Shown here: piece by piece, positions 36,126 to 45,311 of the stretch | Position numbering within the stretch: position 1 is the first letter of the stretch | Layout: the number at the start of each line of letters is the position of its first letter | DNA from: an uncultured Roseovarius sp. | GTDB lineage: Bacteria; Pseudomonadota; Alphaproteobacteria; Rhodobacterales; Rhodobacteraceae | DNA length: 64,000 nucleotides | Assembly: GCF_947489715.1 (NCBI RefSeq) | Contig: NZ_CANLER010000002.1 | Location: forward strand, 577,597-641,596 | Direction of reading: 5' to 3' | Notes under the pieces: generated by a model | What the model was told of the DNA's origin: nothing | Databases searched by the model: none | Seen by the model: only the letters and a program-made list of their open reading frames with translations | Made by a program: the position numbers and the translations under genes

Positions 36126-37867
36126 TATCCAGCCCTTTCCGCGCCCGGCCCATCATTGGCGGCTGCGAGCGTCCGCTGATCTTCGGCCAGGTCTTCTGCC
36201 CACTCTCGGGTCATTCTCGATTTCTCTGAGTCCAACAAAATTTGCGCGTCAGCAATCTGAGTCAACGGCCCATCTGCGCCAGCCATGACAATTGTTGTTT
36301 GGCTTTTCAGGTCGCAGAGAGTCGCACTAAGTGCCGCGTTTGTGGCATCATCGATGGCAGCAGAGATATTGTTGAGCAACAGGATTGTGGGGCGTAGGGC
36401 AAGGGCCCGAACAAGGGTCACGCCCTGTAAGAAATTTTGATTGCTCATCAAAGCCTGGCTTTCATGAACAGGCGTATTGTACCCCATTGGCAAACGGTGG
36501 AGGATTTTTTCAAGCCCCATCATTTCCGATAGTTTCAGCGCATTTTCAATTGCGTCGCCATCACCGAATGCGGAGATATTTTCCAGAACGGTCCCCGCAA
36601 ATATAACCGGGCTCTGATCGCAATACACGATGCCACCCCGACCGCGCACATCTGAAATCTGTTTCGGGAGGTATCCGTCAATCAAAAGCTCACCCTCGGA
36701 TGGGGTAAGCTCGGCCAGAAAAAGTTTCATGAAGGATGACTTTCCTGATCCGCTATTGCCATTTAATGCAAGGCACTTTCCCGGACCTATTTCGCCTGAT
36801 ATCCGCTGAAACAGATATTCGTCGCGTTCAGGGTGCTTGAGGGCCAGATTTTCAAACGTGATATTGCCCTTCAATTCGCGCGTAATTTCAGGGGCGCTAG
36901 GTCGCTGCGGCAGTGCGTAGGCTTCGGTAATTTTCGCCTTTGCCATGGCAAGGCTCTCTGATTGTGCCCAGATATTGAGCGCTTTGAGCATTGGTTGCAC
37001 GGTTCGGCCGTTCAGAAGCATGCAAGCGGCCAACTCCGCAATTCCAATATGTTGGGAAACCACCAGATACCCACCCAACAGACCCATTCCAGCTACCGCC
37101 ATCTGTGAGAACAGCGCGCCGAAAGTCTGAGAAAACCCTGAGAACAGAATGACGTTGTGGCTGATATCTGCTGTTTGTTTTTGAAGCAGCTCATAGCGCC
37201 GCTGCATTTGCGGCTCCATCGTGTTTGCTTTCAGCGTTCTGATTTGCGACAGCACCTCAACCAAGAATGAATAACGTCGGCTGTCCAGAGTTTTGCGTTT
37301 GTCAAAAACAGTCGATTGCGCCTTATTCAGGGCCGTCTTGAAGACCAATAGCAGTACGATGCTGGTCAACGGCACAACCACCAACCAACCACCAATCAGC
37401 CCAATCAAGGCAATGAAGATCGTTGTGAATGGAAGATCGACCGACAGGATTCTTGCCTGCCCGCCATAGTGAGCCCGGAGTTGAGAAATAGCGCCCAACC
37501 TGTCCAAATGTGCCGCTGGCGTCGTTTGTCGAAACTCTTCGGGATCAGCATTCAAAGTGGCATCGACGAATTGTTCATAGAGATTTATCTCGAATTGTTC
37601 GGCTTGGCTGCCCAGCAAAATCGCGCGGCTCCACTTCAGGATGAACTCCAGCACAACCACGACACACAGCCCTAAAAATAGGAAAAACAGCGTCTCCACC
37701 GCCTCAAACGGAATGACGCGATCAAACACCTGGAGAACGACAAGCGGTAGCGCTAAAGCCAGCAGATTAAGGCTTAACGTCGCCGCTAAAGTCGTGCATC
37801 CGATCCGAGGCGGATTAATGGGAAAACCCTGGGCGGAGGTTTCTTGCTTCACCAATGATAACTCCAA
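36125..37867 (-). CDS. Second type I secretion ABC protein, strongly degenerate ATPase motifs
   Basis: A 580-residue ABC half-transporter with a membrane domain (about residues 25-310) and ATPase domain (about 335-560). Walker A is intact (GNSGSGKS, 370-377). The signature position reads SNQNF (475-479) in place of LSGGQ. Walker B ends ILLLNN, with asparagines N499 and N500 for both the aspartate and the catalytic glutamate. The H-loop histidine is G530 (VMAG). It is thus unlikely to hydrolyse ATP by itself. The annotated start is a TTG; a TTG four codons later has GGAG six bases upstream. First gene of the operon with the 696-residue ABC protein and the HlyD adaptor, divergent from the cadherin/PA14 gene. 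Confidence 0.83.
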   Translation of the reverse strand: MELSLVKQETSAQGFPINPPRIGCTTLAATLSLNLLALALPLVVLQVFDRVIPFEAVETLFFLFLGLCVVVVLEFILKWSRAILLGSQAEQFEINLYEQFVDATLNADPEEFRQTTPAAHLDRLGAISQLRAHYGGQARILSVDLPFTTIFIALIGLIGGWLVVVPLTSIVLLLVFKTALNKAQSTVFDKRKTLDSRRYSFLVEVLSQIRTLKANTMEPQMQRRYELLQKQTADISHNVILFSGFSQTFGALFSQMAVAGMGLLGGYLVVSQHIGIAELAACMLLNGRTVQPMLKALNIWAQSESLAMAKAKITEAYALPQRPSAPEITRELKGNITFENLALKHPERDEYLFQRISGEIGPGKCLALNGNSGSGKSSFMKLFLAELTPSEGELLIDGYLPKQISDVRGRGGIVYCDQSPVIFAGTVLENISAFGDGDAIENALKLSEMMGLEKILHRLPMGYNTPVHESQALMSNQNFLQGVTLVRALALRPTILLLNNISAAIDDATNAALSATLCDLKSQTTIVMAGADGPLTQIADAQILLDSEKSRMTREWAEDLAEDQRTLAAANDGPGAERAG

Positions 37868-37893
37868 AACTCACCTTACGTTTATGGTGAGTT
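37868..37893. promoter_or_regulatory. Perfect inverted repeat at the head of the secretion operon
   Basis: AACTCACC (37868-37875) and GGTGAGTT (37886-37893) with a ten-base AT-rich loop, directly abutting the TTG start of the 580-residue ABC gene. As RNA it would fold a hairpin holding the AAGGTGAG ribosome-site-like sequence; as DNA it could be an operator within the 163-base divergent promoter shared with the cadherin/PA14 gene. Confidence 0.5.
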
Positions 37894-38030
37894 AAGGTTT
37901 CTCAATCCCTTAAATCCGTGGGAATGAAATTCTGATTTTAAACAATTCCTCGGATAATCTATCATGAGGGTTAAGCTTTTCTTTCCAATAAAACCCCAGA
38001 ACTTTCCTGACGCAGGACTCAGGAGACGAC

Positions 38031-40994
38031 ATGGAAGATGAAAGCTTTGATGACGTGGCGGGTGAAGGGTTCCAGCCAGAAGCAGATGACTTAAAGAAGA
38101 AAGCCGTTGAACAATCAGCCAAAGCCTCCGGCCTGACTCCCGAAGATCAAAGTCGTGGCGTCCTGCATTACGGCGAAACCCATGAGGGTAATGCGAGCAG
38201 TAGTTCATCGTCCAATGCCGAATTTGCACAAAGCGACAATGTCTCACCGGTCGCTGACAACGATGATCTTAACGATCAGATTTCATCAGCTGATGGCGCC
38301 CGACCCCCTCAACCTGGCCTGACAGGTGAAAAAAGCGAGCTGGCTCAACCTTCGGATCCGCAGCGCTCAGATGAAAACGAAGCAGAAACCAATGCCGAAG
38401 CAAAGCTCCAACCAACACAATCGGTCCAATCTAATACCTCGAACGCTGAGACAACCATCAATGACAGCGAAATCAACAGCGATCAGGATATCCGTGCGCG
38501 CCAGCCCGTTGAAACACCTGAGCCTGCTTTCGACACTTTGGTGAACCAACCCACAGCACCGGAAGGCGCTGATCAGGACGAGCAGAACAATCCTGTCGCC
38601 GAATATGAACTGCCCGACAGTGATGACGCGCTTAAAACAAGCGAGAATGGCACTGTTGCCGATACCAACGAAGCGCCCTCACAAATCTCGTTATCGAACC
38701 AAGGGCTTGCCGAAAACGTCGAAGGGGCCGTGGTTGGTACGCTTTCGGTTAAAGATCAGGATATCGACGACAGTCATAGCTTCACGATTTCCGACGAACG
38801 GTTCGAAATCGCTGACGGTCAGGTCAAGTTGAAGGACGGACTGAGCCTTGATCATGAAGAAACAAAAGGCCTGACCCTCGAAGTGGAGGCAACCGATAGC
38901 GGTGGCATTACTTTCACTCAGAGTTTCGAGATTTCCGTTGCGGACATCAATGAAGCACCAACTCAGCTATCGTTATCGAACCATGCCATTGCTGAAGGTG
39001 CCGATGGAGCCGTAGTCGGTACGCTATCGGTTGCGGATCAGGATATCGGCGACAGTCATAGCTTCACGATTTCTGATGAGCGGTTCGAAATCGCAGATGG
39101 TCAGGTTAAATTGAAGGAGAGTCTGAGCCTTGATCATGACGATGCAGAAGGCCTGACCCTCGAAGTGGAAGCAACCGATAGCGGTGGCAATACGTTCTCT
39201 CAGAGCTTTGAGGTTTCCGTTACCGATGTCCCCGATGTTACACTTGGAACGGGTTTTCATGCCAAGTATTTCGATATGAATCAGACCATCAGGGCCATTG
39301 ATGACGTAGACTGGAATGGCACAGTCACCCATCAGGAACTGGTTGATGACATCAACTACACCAATAGCTCCAAATCTTTCTGGGATGGCGGATCCAGAGA
39401 TACGTTCGGCGTCCAGATCACCGGAAATATCGAGGTAGAAGAGGGCGGCGTCTTTAATTTTCACATCGGCGGCGACGATGGTGTTGTTCTGTTTATCGAC
39501 GGCAAGGAAGTTGTCGATAATGACGGTTTGCACGGGTTTCGAACGCGCTCCGGAGAGGTGGAACTAGAGCCCGGCGCACATGTGATCGAAGTTCGATATT
39601 TCGAGAATTATGGTCATGCTGGCCTGAAAGTGGAATGGGAAGGCCCGGGCATTGACGGACGGGAATTGCTCTCACCCCCTGATGTTGGCAACCTTCAAAC
39701 CGTTAACGGCATGCCAATAACCCTGGATCTTGAAACGGATGTGTCGCAGCCGGTTGACGGCGACTTCAGCCAGGTGATCGAAGGCTTGCCACCGGGCACT
39801 ATGCTGCAAGCTGGCGAAATGATTGCCGAGGTTGACGACGGCGGCATTGCAGACATTTCCGGTTGGGATACGTCAATGTTGATGGTCACGCCGCCTGTCG
39901 ATTTTACTGGAAAGGTCGATGCACAGGTTTCAACCAAGGTTACTCTGGAGAGTGGTGATACCGCGGTTACAACCACAGAATTGACATTCAATGTGGATCA
40001 GGCCGACGTCACGCCGATGCCAATTGAAATGCAGGCCGGGTTTCGCGCCAGTTATTTCGACGTTGACCACAGTCTTGACCGGCTGGATCAGATCGATTGG
40101 GATGCCGACCCGACAAAAGAAGAGGTCATCGGCGAAATCAATTATGCCAATGGGCGAGAGTCGTTTTGGGAAGGCGGCTCCAAAGACACATTCGGCGTTC
40201 GCATCACCGGTGAAATCACTGTCGATGAGGCGGGTGATTTCGATTTCTTTCTCGGGGGCGACGACGGTGTCGTTCTTTACATCGACGGCGTAGAGGTGAT
40301 CGACAATGATCGTTTGCACAGCTATCGCACGCGATCAGGTGAGATCGAGCTTGAAGCCGGTACACATGAAATAGAAATCCGGTATTTCGAGAATTATGGA
40401 CATGCGGGTTTGAAATTGGAATGGGAGGGTCCGGGCACGGATGGCCGTGAGCTTGTGCATGCTGACACGGATCTGTCAGTCCCGGAAAATGGCACAATTG
40501 AAATTCAACTAAACAATGCTGAAATAGGGCCATCCGGCTCGGTATCAGTATCAGGACTTCCAGCAGATACGATACTTGTGAGCGGCGATCATTCGTTGGT
40601 TTCCGATGGGGAAGAAGTAGATCTGACTGGTTGGGATCTTGACATGATCGAATTGATGCCGCCCCCCGAATACGAAGGCGTCATCTCGGCCGAAGTAACG
40701 GTTTCAGATACTGCCTTTAATGGCGAAGAGACCCAGACCACCAATACATTCGAGATTGAAGTCGGTGACGCGGATCGTCAGCCACAATTGGGCGACGGTC
40801 ACGAAGATCTGTTGATGTCTGGAGATGGCACTGCCGAGGGTGGAGATCCAGGTTGGGTTGAAGGCTCTACAGCGGCAGATGGTGAGAATGAAGATGGCTC
40901 TGAAGACAATGTGATGGATGAACCAGTTGAAGACTCAAACAGCGCAGAACAATCAAATGAAATGACGGAAACCTACGAGCGCAGCGATTGGTAG
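38031..40994 (+). CDS. Large acidic cadherin-like / PA14 repeat protein, likely type I secreted
   Basis: A 987-residue, very acidic protein with no N-terminal signal peptide. Residues 1-205: low-complexity Glu/Asp/Ser/Gln region. Residues 213-306 and 307-400: two near-identical cadherin-like repeats (GAVVGTLSV.DQDI.DSHSF). Residues about 407-546 and 670-809: two PA14 domains (GGDDGVVLFIDGKEV and GGDDGVVLYIDGVEV), with beta-rich segments after each. The C-terminal 70 residues are Asp/Glu/Ser-rich without nonapeptide RTX repeats. AGGAG lies five bases before the ATG. Lack of a signal peptide and the divergent type I secretion operon suggest it is that system's substrate. PA14 domains often bind carbohydrate. 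Probable surface adhesin or matrix protein. Confidence 0.8.
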   Translation: MEDESFDDVAGEGFQPEADDLKKKAVEQSAKASGLTPEDQSRGVLHYGETHEGNASSSSSSNAEFAQSDNVSPVADNDDLNDQISSADGARPPQPGLTGEKSELAQPSDPQRSDENEAETNAEAKLQPTQSVQSNTSNAETTINDSEINSDQDIRARQPVETPEPAFDTLVNQPTAPEGADQDEQNNPVAEYELPDSDDALKTSENGTVADTNEAPSQISLSNQGLAENVEGAVVGTLSVKDQDIDDSHSFTISDERFEIADGQVKLKDGLSLDHEETKGLTLEVEATDSGGITFTQSFEISVADINEAPTQLSLSNHAIAEGADGAVVGTLSVADQDIGDSHSFTISDERFEIADGQVKLKESLSLDHDDAEGLTLEVEATDSGGNTFSQSFEVSVTDVPDVTLGTGFHAKYFDMNQTIRAIDDVDWNGTVTHQELVDDINYTNSSKSFWDGGSRDTFGVQITGNIEVEEGGVFNFHIGGDDGVVLFIDGKEVVDNDGLHGFRTRSGEVELEPGAHVIEVRYFENYGHAGLKVEWEGPGIDGRELLSPPDVGNLQTVNGMPITLDLETDVSQPVDGDFSQVIEGLPPGTMLQAGEMIAEVDDGGIADISGWDTSMLMVTPPVDFTGKVDAQVSTKVTLESGDTAVTTTELTFNVDQADVTPMPIEMQAGFRASYFDVDHSLDRLDQIDWDADPTKEEVIGEINYANGRESFWEGGSKDTFGVRITGEITVDEAGDFDFFLGGDDGVVLYIDGVEVIDNDRLHSYRTRSGEIELEAGTHEIEIRYFENYGHAGLKLEWEGPGTDGRELVHADTDLSVPENGTIEIQLNNAEIGPSGSVSVSGLPADTILVSGDHSLVSDGEEVDLTGWDLDMIELMPPPEYEGVISAEVTVSDTAFNGEETQTTNTFEIEVGDADRQPQLGDGHEDLLMSGDGTAEGGDPGWVEGSTAADGENEDGSEDNVMDEPVEDSNSAEQSNEMTETYERSDW
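38667..39230 (+). repeat. Tandem 282-bp repeat encoding cadherin-like domains
   Basis: Two consecutive 94-codon units (38667-38948 and 38949-39230). At protein level the segments SHSFTISDERFEIADGQVKL and GLTLEVEATDSGG are identical in both, and the DNA is also closely similar. This indicates a recent duplication or ongoing homogenisation; copy number may vary between strains. Confidence 0.8.
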
Positions 40995-41058
40995 ATGGGC
41001 GGTTGGTGCAGTTGGTGCCCAACCCGTATGCTGCCCGTTCAAACAGTCTGTCCTCAGC

Positions 41059-41838
41059 TCAATCCAGGTTGCGATAATTTGATTTACCAAGGAAGAAGGC
41101 CAACGCGACTGCGAACGCAGCCTGCCACGGCGCGTGGATCAACATGCTCGTCCCAAACTCTGTAGGATACATAAGCGAAGGTTTCTCAATCGTCGCGGCC
41201 AATGGCATCACAAAACACCCGTAAAAGGCAAACGGAACGGCTGCGATCAAATAGCTATACAGACTGACCTGAGGTTTTTCGCGGAAGAGAAAAAACATCG
41301 TCATTGGCAACAGAAAACCAACCGTTCCGCTCCCAAATCCCGGAAGCGCCAAACTGCTGCTGCCAATGTCCGCATTGTAAGAATGATAACTTATAGCATA
41401 GGCGGCGAAATAGGCTGTCGCTGTAAAGATACAAATGCCTGCAATGCGCAGAATATTCACCAATCCTAACCGGTGGAAATAAGCACACAGCACGACGGGA
41501 AATATCAGTCCATGGATCTGGGTCGGTACTACATCATCAATCGTGATAGCACTTGATATTGCGGCAGCAACGAGACCCAGGACCGCGCAAGAGAAATATT
41601 GTTCCTCCGAAAGTGGCAGCTTTGCCCGAGATGGCGCGCGCCGTTTTGGCAAAGGTGGTGCCAAAAGGGATGAAAGATCTGTTTCAATCGCTGGCATCCA
41701 ATCCTGCATTGAAGGTTGCCAGACCAGCGTTTCAGGTCTAACCCGGCCCGCTGTGGCAAGGGCGGCAAATTCAGCGCGTGTGATGGGGCCTTTGGTTTCG
41801 CCTGAAAGCAAATAATGCCATCTATCTGGGCTAGACAT
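41059..41838 (-). CDS. GYF_2-domain membrane protein
   Basis: A 259-residue protein. The first about 60 residues form a GYF_2-type domain (WHYLLSGETKGPITRAEFAA, then VWQPSMQDWMPA), thought to mediate protein contacts. The remainder is a membrane domain of about five hydrophobic segments from residue 83 on. AGGGG precedes the ATG. It converges on the cadherin/PA14 gene with a 64-base gap. Function is unknown; the family is widespread in alphaproteobacteria as a domain attached to small membrane proteins. No link to the secretion locus is shown beyond position. Confidence 0.75.
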   Translation of the reverse strand: MSSPDRWHYLLSGETKGPITRAEFAALATAGRVRPETLVWQPSMQDWMPAIETDLSSLLAPPLPKRRAPSRAKLPLSEEQYFSCAVLGLVAAAISSAITIDDVVPTQIHGLIFPVVLCAYFHRLGLVNILRIAGICIFTATAYFAAYAISYHSYNADIGSSSLALPGFGSGTVGFLLPMTMFFLFREKPQVSLYSYLIAAVPFAFYGCFVMPLAATIEKPSLMYPTEFGTSMLIHAPWQAAFAVALAFFLGKSNYRNLD

Positions 41839-41900
41839 TTACAACCCCTATTCCACTCGTAAGACTTCAGTAACTTACACGGTGACCGCCATCCATCAAC

Positions 41901-44360
41901 CTAGATTGTTCCAAACAGCATGCGCTCATTCTTGGGATCGTGGAATGGTGACAGGCTGACATCCGCGGCAATCGCGCTACCCTCGACCATAACCGCATAT
42001 GACCCGGTTTCGAGCGCGCTATTGCTGGTCTCACCTTCGAAAAGGTTTACCAGACACAATCCAACAGCAGCCCCGACTGTGTACCCATAGGCACCGGCGG
42101 TTACAAAGCCGACAACTTTCCCATCCCGCAATACTGGTTCGTTGTGGTGCAGCAGAGGCACGGAATCCTTCAGCTTGACCGAGCACAGAAACGGGCCCTT
42201 ATTTTCAGCCTTGCGCGAAAGATAAGCGTCGTGACCGATAAACGCGATCGGCTTTTTTGTCTTGCACACAAACTCCAGGCCCAACTGATGCGGTGCTTCG
42301 GTGTAGGCCATATCATGCCCCCAGTGCAGAAATCCCTTTTCCAACCGCAGAGCATTCAGGGCCTCGCCACCGATCAGGCGTAGGCCAAATTCCTCTCCCG
42401 CCTCCATCAACACTTCAAAAACGTGCTCTGCAAAATCGGGCGTAACGAATATTTCCCAGCCCATTTCACCAGAATAGGAAAGGCGTTGCGCTTTCACCCG
42501 GGCGTGGCCGATATAGAACTCCTGAAAACTGTTGAACGGAAACGCTTCATTTGAGGCATCAATCCCGCTGACAGATTGCAACAGGTCGCGGCTTTTTGGA
42601 CCCATGATCGCCAGCACACCAAATGACGCCGTGACATCGCGCAGGCGAACATCTTCATTAGGCAGCATATGGTCGCGCAGATGCAGATAATCGCGCCGTG
42701 TATGCGAGATTGAACTCATCACCATGAACGCATCATCGGTATGGCGTGCGACGGTTACATCGCTTTCGATCCCGCCGCGTTCATTCAGCATCAGTGAATA
42801 CGCCACACGACCCACATCCATTGCCATGTTGTTGGTGCAGACCCGTTGCAAAAAGCTCTCGGCACCCTTGCCTTCGACCATCAACTTTCCCAGCATCGAA
42901 TAATCAATCATCGCCACATCTTCGCGCGCAGCTTTTTGTTCCTCCAACGCATAGTCGAACCAGTTCTGACGACCAAAGCTGTACTTATATTCCGGCGTGA
43001 CACCTTTGGGCGCAAACCAACCGGGGCGCTCCCAACCCTGCACTTCGGTGAAGCTCGCTCCATGTGCTTTCAGCGCGTGATGAAACGGCGTGCGCCGCAG
43101 ATTACGGACCGTTTCACGCTGGCGGTTGGGCCAATGCATGGCATAGGTCAGGACCAAAGTTTCAGGTGAGCGTTGTTGCAGGTAGAGATCGCGCGCCTGA
43201 AACTCTTCACAACGCTTGGGATCCATCTCGCTTAGATCAATTGGTGGATGCCCGTCAATGATCCACTGCGCCAGCGCACGGCCCGCGCCTGATCCGGATT
43301 GAATACCGGTCGAATTGACCCCACCCAGCATGAAATAATCTTTGATGTCGGGCGCTTCACCCAGAATAAAACGCCCATCATAAGAATAGCTTTCAGGCCC
43401 GTTGAAAAAGGTACGAATGCCGGTTTCCATCAGCAAAGGCACGCGGTTCATCGCCATTTCCAGCACGTCCATCACATCGTCTTCGACAAAGGGCAAGCTG
43501 TCAAAACAGAACTCTTCGGATATGCCCTGCATTCCCCAGGGTTTGGCGTGATTATGGGCAAAACCGAACAGCAGTTTACCTGCGTCTTCTTTGAAATACG
43601 TGCCATCGCAATAGGATCGCAGCACCGGCAGATCGTTGGGCAGGTTTTCAATTGCTTCGGTCACCAGATAATAATGCTCGCAAGCATGCAGAGGCACGCC
43701 GACGTCGTTTTGCTGGCCCAGTTCACGCGCCCACATACCCGCGCAATTCACCACCGTATCAGCGTTGATCGTGCCTTGATCGGTGCGTACACCGCAGGCT
43801 TTTCCATCACGGGTCAGAACCTCTTCGACCTTGAGGTTTTCAAATATCTTGGCGCCACGAATCCGAGCGCCTTTGGCCAGTGCCGTGGTCAGATCAATCG
43901 GGTTGGCCGAACCATCACTGGGCATGTAAATGCCGCCCAGAACGCCTTCGGGGTTCATCAGGGGCCAGCGCTCCTTGATCTCGGCAGTGGATAGGTAATG
44001 CGCCTCGATCCCAAAGAGTGAGGCGAAATCCGCCTTGCGTTTCAACTCTGACAAGCGCTCGTTATTCACGGCGATCGAAATCGAACCTGATCGGCGATAG
44101 CCTGGATTCTGACCGGTTTCAGCCTCGATATCTTCAAGCAGTTCGATCCCGTATTTCGCAAAGGCTGTGGTGGCGTGACTGCCCTGTAATTGCCCCACCA
44201 GTCCGGCGGCGTGCCAGGTGGTGCCACAGGTCAGTTGCTTGCGTTCCAAAAGCACGACATCAGTCAGGCCCTGCCTTGCCAGATGATAGGCCACTGAACA
44301 ACCGTGAATGCCACCGCCAATGATGACGACCTGTGCGTGAGAGGGAAGGGGCTTTTTCAT
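41901..44360 (-). CDS. FAD-dependent dimethylglycine/sarcosine dehydrogenase-like protein (DAO-GcvT fusion)
   Basis: An 819-residue flavoprotein. It has an N-terminal DAO domain (VVIIGGGIHGCSVAYHLARQ, residues 11-30) and a C-terminal GcvT/folate-binding half from about residue 430. CGTTWHAAGLVGQ contains H50, the position that carries covalent FAD in dimethylglycine dehydrogenase. The GcvT part shows YSGEMGWEIFV and the NALRLEKGFLHWGHDM segment. Such enzymes oxidatively demethylate N-methyl amino acids and pass the one-carbon unit to tetrahydrofolate. It is 64 bases downstream of a maleate-isomerase-like gene, under the same divergent promoter as the HutC-type regulator. The exact N-methyl substrate is unknown; an N-methylated sulfonate is possible given the neighbourhood, but unproven. 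Confidence 0.88.
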   Translation of the reverse strand: MKKPLPSHAQVVIIGGGIHGCSVAYHLARQGLTDVVLLERKQLTCGTTWHAAGLVGQLQGSHATTAFAKYGIELLEDIEAETGQNPGYRRSGSISIAVNNERLSELKRKADFASLFGIEAHYLSTAEIKERWPLMNPEGVLGGIYMPSDGSANPIDLTTALAKGARIRGAKIFENLKVEEVLTRDGKACGVRTDQGTINADTVVNCAGMWARELGQQNDVGVPLHACEHYYLVTEAIENLPNDLPVLRSYCDGTYFKEDAGKLLFGFAHNHAKPWGMQGISEEFCFDSLPFVEDDVMDVLEMAMNRVPLLMETGIRTFFNGPESYSYDGRFILGEAPDIKDYFMLGGVNSTGIQSGSGAGRALAQWIIDGHPPIDLSEMDPKRCEEFQARDLYLQQRSPETLVLTYAMHWPNRQRETVRNLRRTPFHHALKAHGASFTEVQGWERPGWFAPKGVTPEYKYSFGRQNWFDYALEEQKAAREDVAMIDYSMLGKLMVEGKGAESFLQRVCTNNMAMDVGRVAYSLMLNERGGIESDVTVARHTDDAFMVMSSISHTRRDYLHLRDHMLPNEDVRLRDVTASFGVLAIMGPKSRDLLQSVSGIDASNEAFPFNSFQEFYIGHARVKAQRLSYSGEMGWEIFVTPDFAEHVFEVLMEAGEEFGLRLIGGEALNALRLEKGFLHWGHDMAYTEAPHQLGLEFVCKTKKPIAFIGHDAYLSRKAENKGPFLCSVKLKDSVPLLHHNEPVLRDGKVVGFVTAGAYGYTVGAAVGLCLVNLFEGETSNSALETGSYAVMVEGSAIAADVSLSPFHDPKNERMLFGTI

Positions 44361-44424
44361 TAGTGTGAATATCCTTTAATGGGGCGAGCCATCCTTTGGG
44401 CGATTACGATGGGTTTTGATCGAT

Positions 44425-45216
44425 CTAGGTTGCCGGACTGTCCTGATGCAGTTGGTGTTGAAAAAGCCGGCCTGCGTTCTCGGGACAATCTTGGACACCA
44501 GCAAGCCGCATCAAATGCCAGGCCAGCGCCTGGTTGCTGGACAGGACAGGTTTGCCCAGGTGCGCCTCGGCTTCAGCGAGGATCGGTAAAGTGCGCAGGC
44601 TGGTGCAAGAAACAAATACGCCGTCACAATCCTCTCGCGCGCCAATCTCCTTGATCGCTTGCAGAATGCTCTGGGACGTTATGCGCGCCACTTTGAAATC
44701 GTCGGACTGATTGAAAGATCCGACCGCGTTTATGGCGTATCCCGCCGCAGCAAGGTTTGCGCGCATCTCGGACGTAACCGATGGCGCATAGGGTGTGATC
44801 AGCGCAATCCTTACCAGCCCAAGGGCTTGCAACGCCGCTTTGCAGGCTGTCAAGGGATTGCTGGTTTTGGCATTCGGATGGACCCCTCGCAGAATTCTAT
44901 CTACGCGCTCCTCCCCGATCATGGTAGCGCCAGAAGTGCAGCAATATCCTATCACGTCAAAATCAAATTGCTCGGGCAACAAAGCCGCAGTTTCAGGCAT
45001 ATCGGCCTCCATCTGGCGCAAAGTTTCCGGCGTGACGTCCATCTCGTTGTGGATGCGCGCATGATAAAGCGCGATGTCGTCACTACGTAGAACGCTGGCA
45101 AATTCATGCTCTATCGTCTGATCCGTTTGCAGGATGACCAGCCCGATCCTGGCGCGTGTCCCAAGGCCACAATCCGCTTCGAAATCCAGCGTTTGAATAT
45201 GTGGTGTTTTTGACAT
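44425..45216 (-). CDS. Maleate isomerase / arylmalonate decarboxylase-like protein (Asp/Glu racemase superfamily)
   Basis: A 263-residue protein of the two-cysteine Asp/Glu/hydantoin racemase superfamily. The two catalytic cysteine positions are seen in GYCCTSGATMIGEERV near residue 95 and VFVSCTSLRTLPIL near residue 205. The C-terminal SSNQALAWHLMRLAG is typical of the maleate isomerase, arylmalonate decarboxylase and EutA group. EutA (ectoine utilisation) is one alternative, but no other ectoine gene is here. The start is uncertain among ATGs at 45216, 45234 and 45258; I chose 45216, close to the folded domain. It is first in a two-gene operon with the DMGDH-like flavoprotein, divergent from the GntR regulator. 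Confidence 0.75.
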   Translation of the reverse strand: MSKTPHIQTLDFEADCGLGTRARIGLVILQTDQTIEHEFASVLRSDDIALYHARIHNEMDVTPETLRQMEADMPETAALLPEQFDFDVIGYCCTSGATMIGEERVDRILRGVHPNAKTSNPLTACKAALQALGLVRIALITPYAPSVTSEMRANLAAAGYAINAVGSFNQSDDFKVARITSQSILQAIKEIGAREDCDGVFVSCTSLRTLPILAEAEAHLGKPVLSSNQALAWHLMRLAGVQDCPENAGRLFQHQLHQDSPAT

Positions 45217-45311
45217 CGTTTTATGTTCCGACATTTGGCGTTCCGGCACATCTTCCATTCAACGGCAACGTCACGGGTCATAGGCGCCGATTAGGAAGAA
45301 CCTTAATTTTG

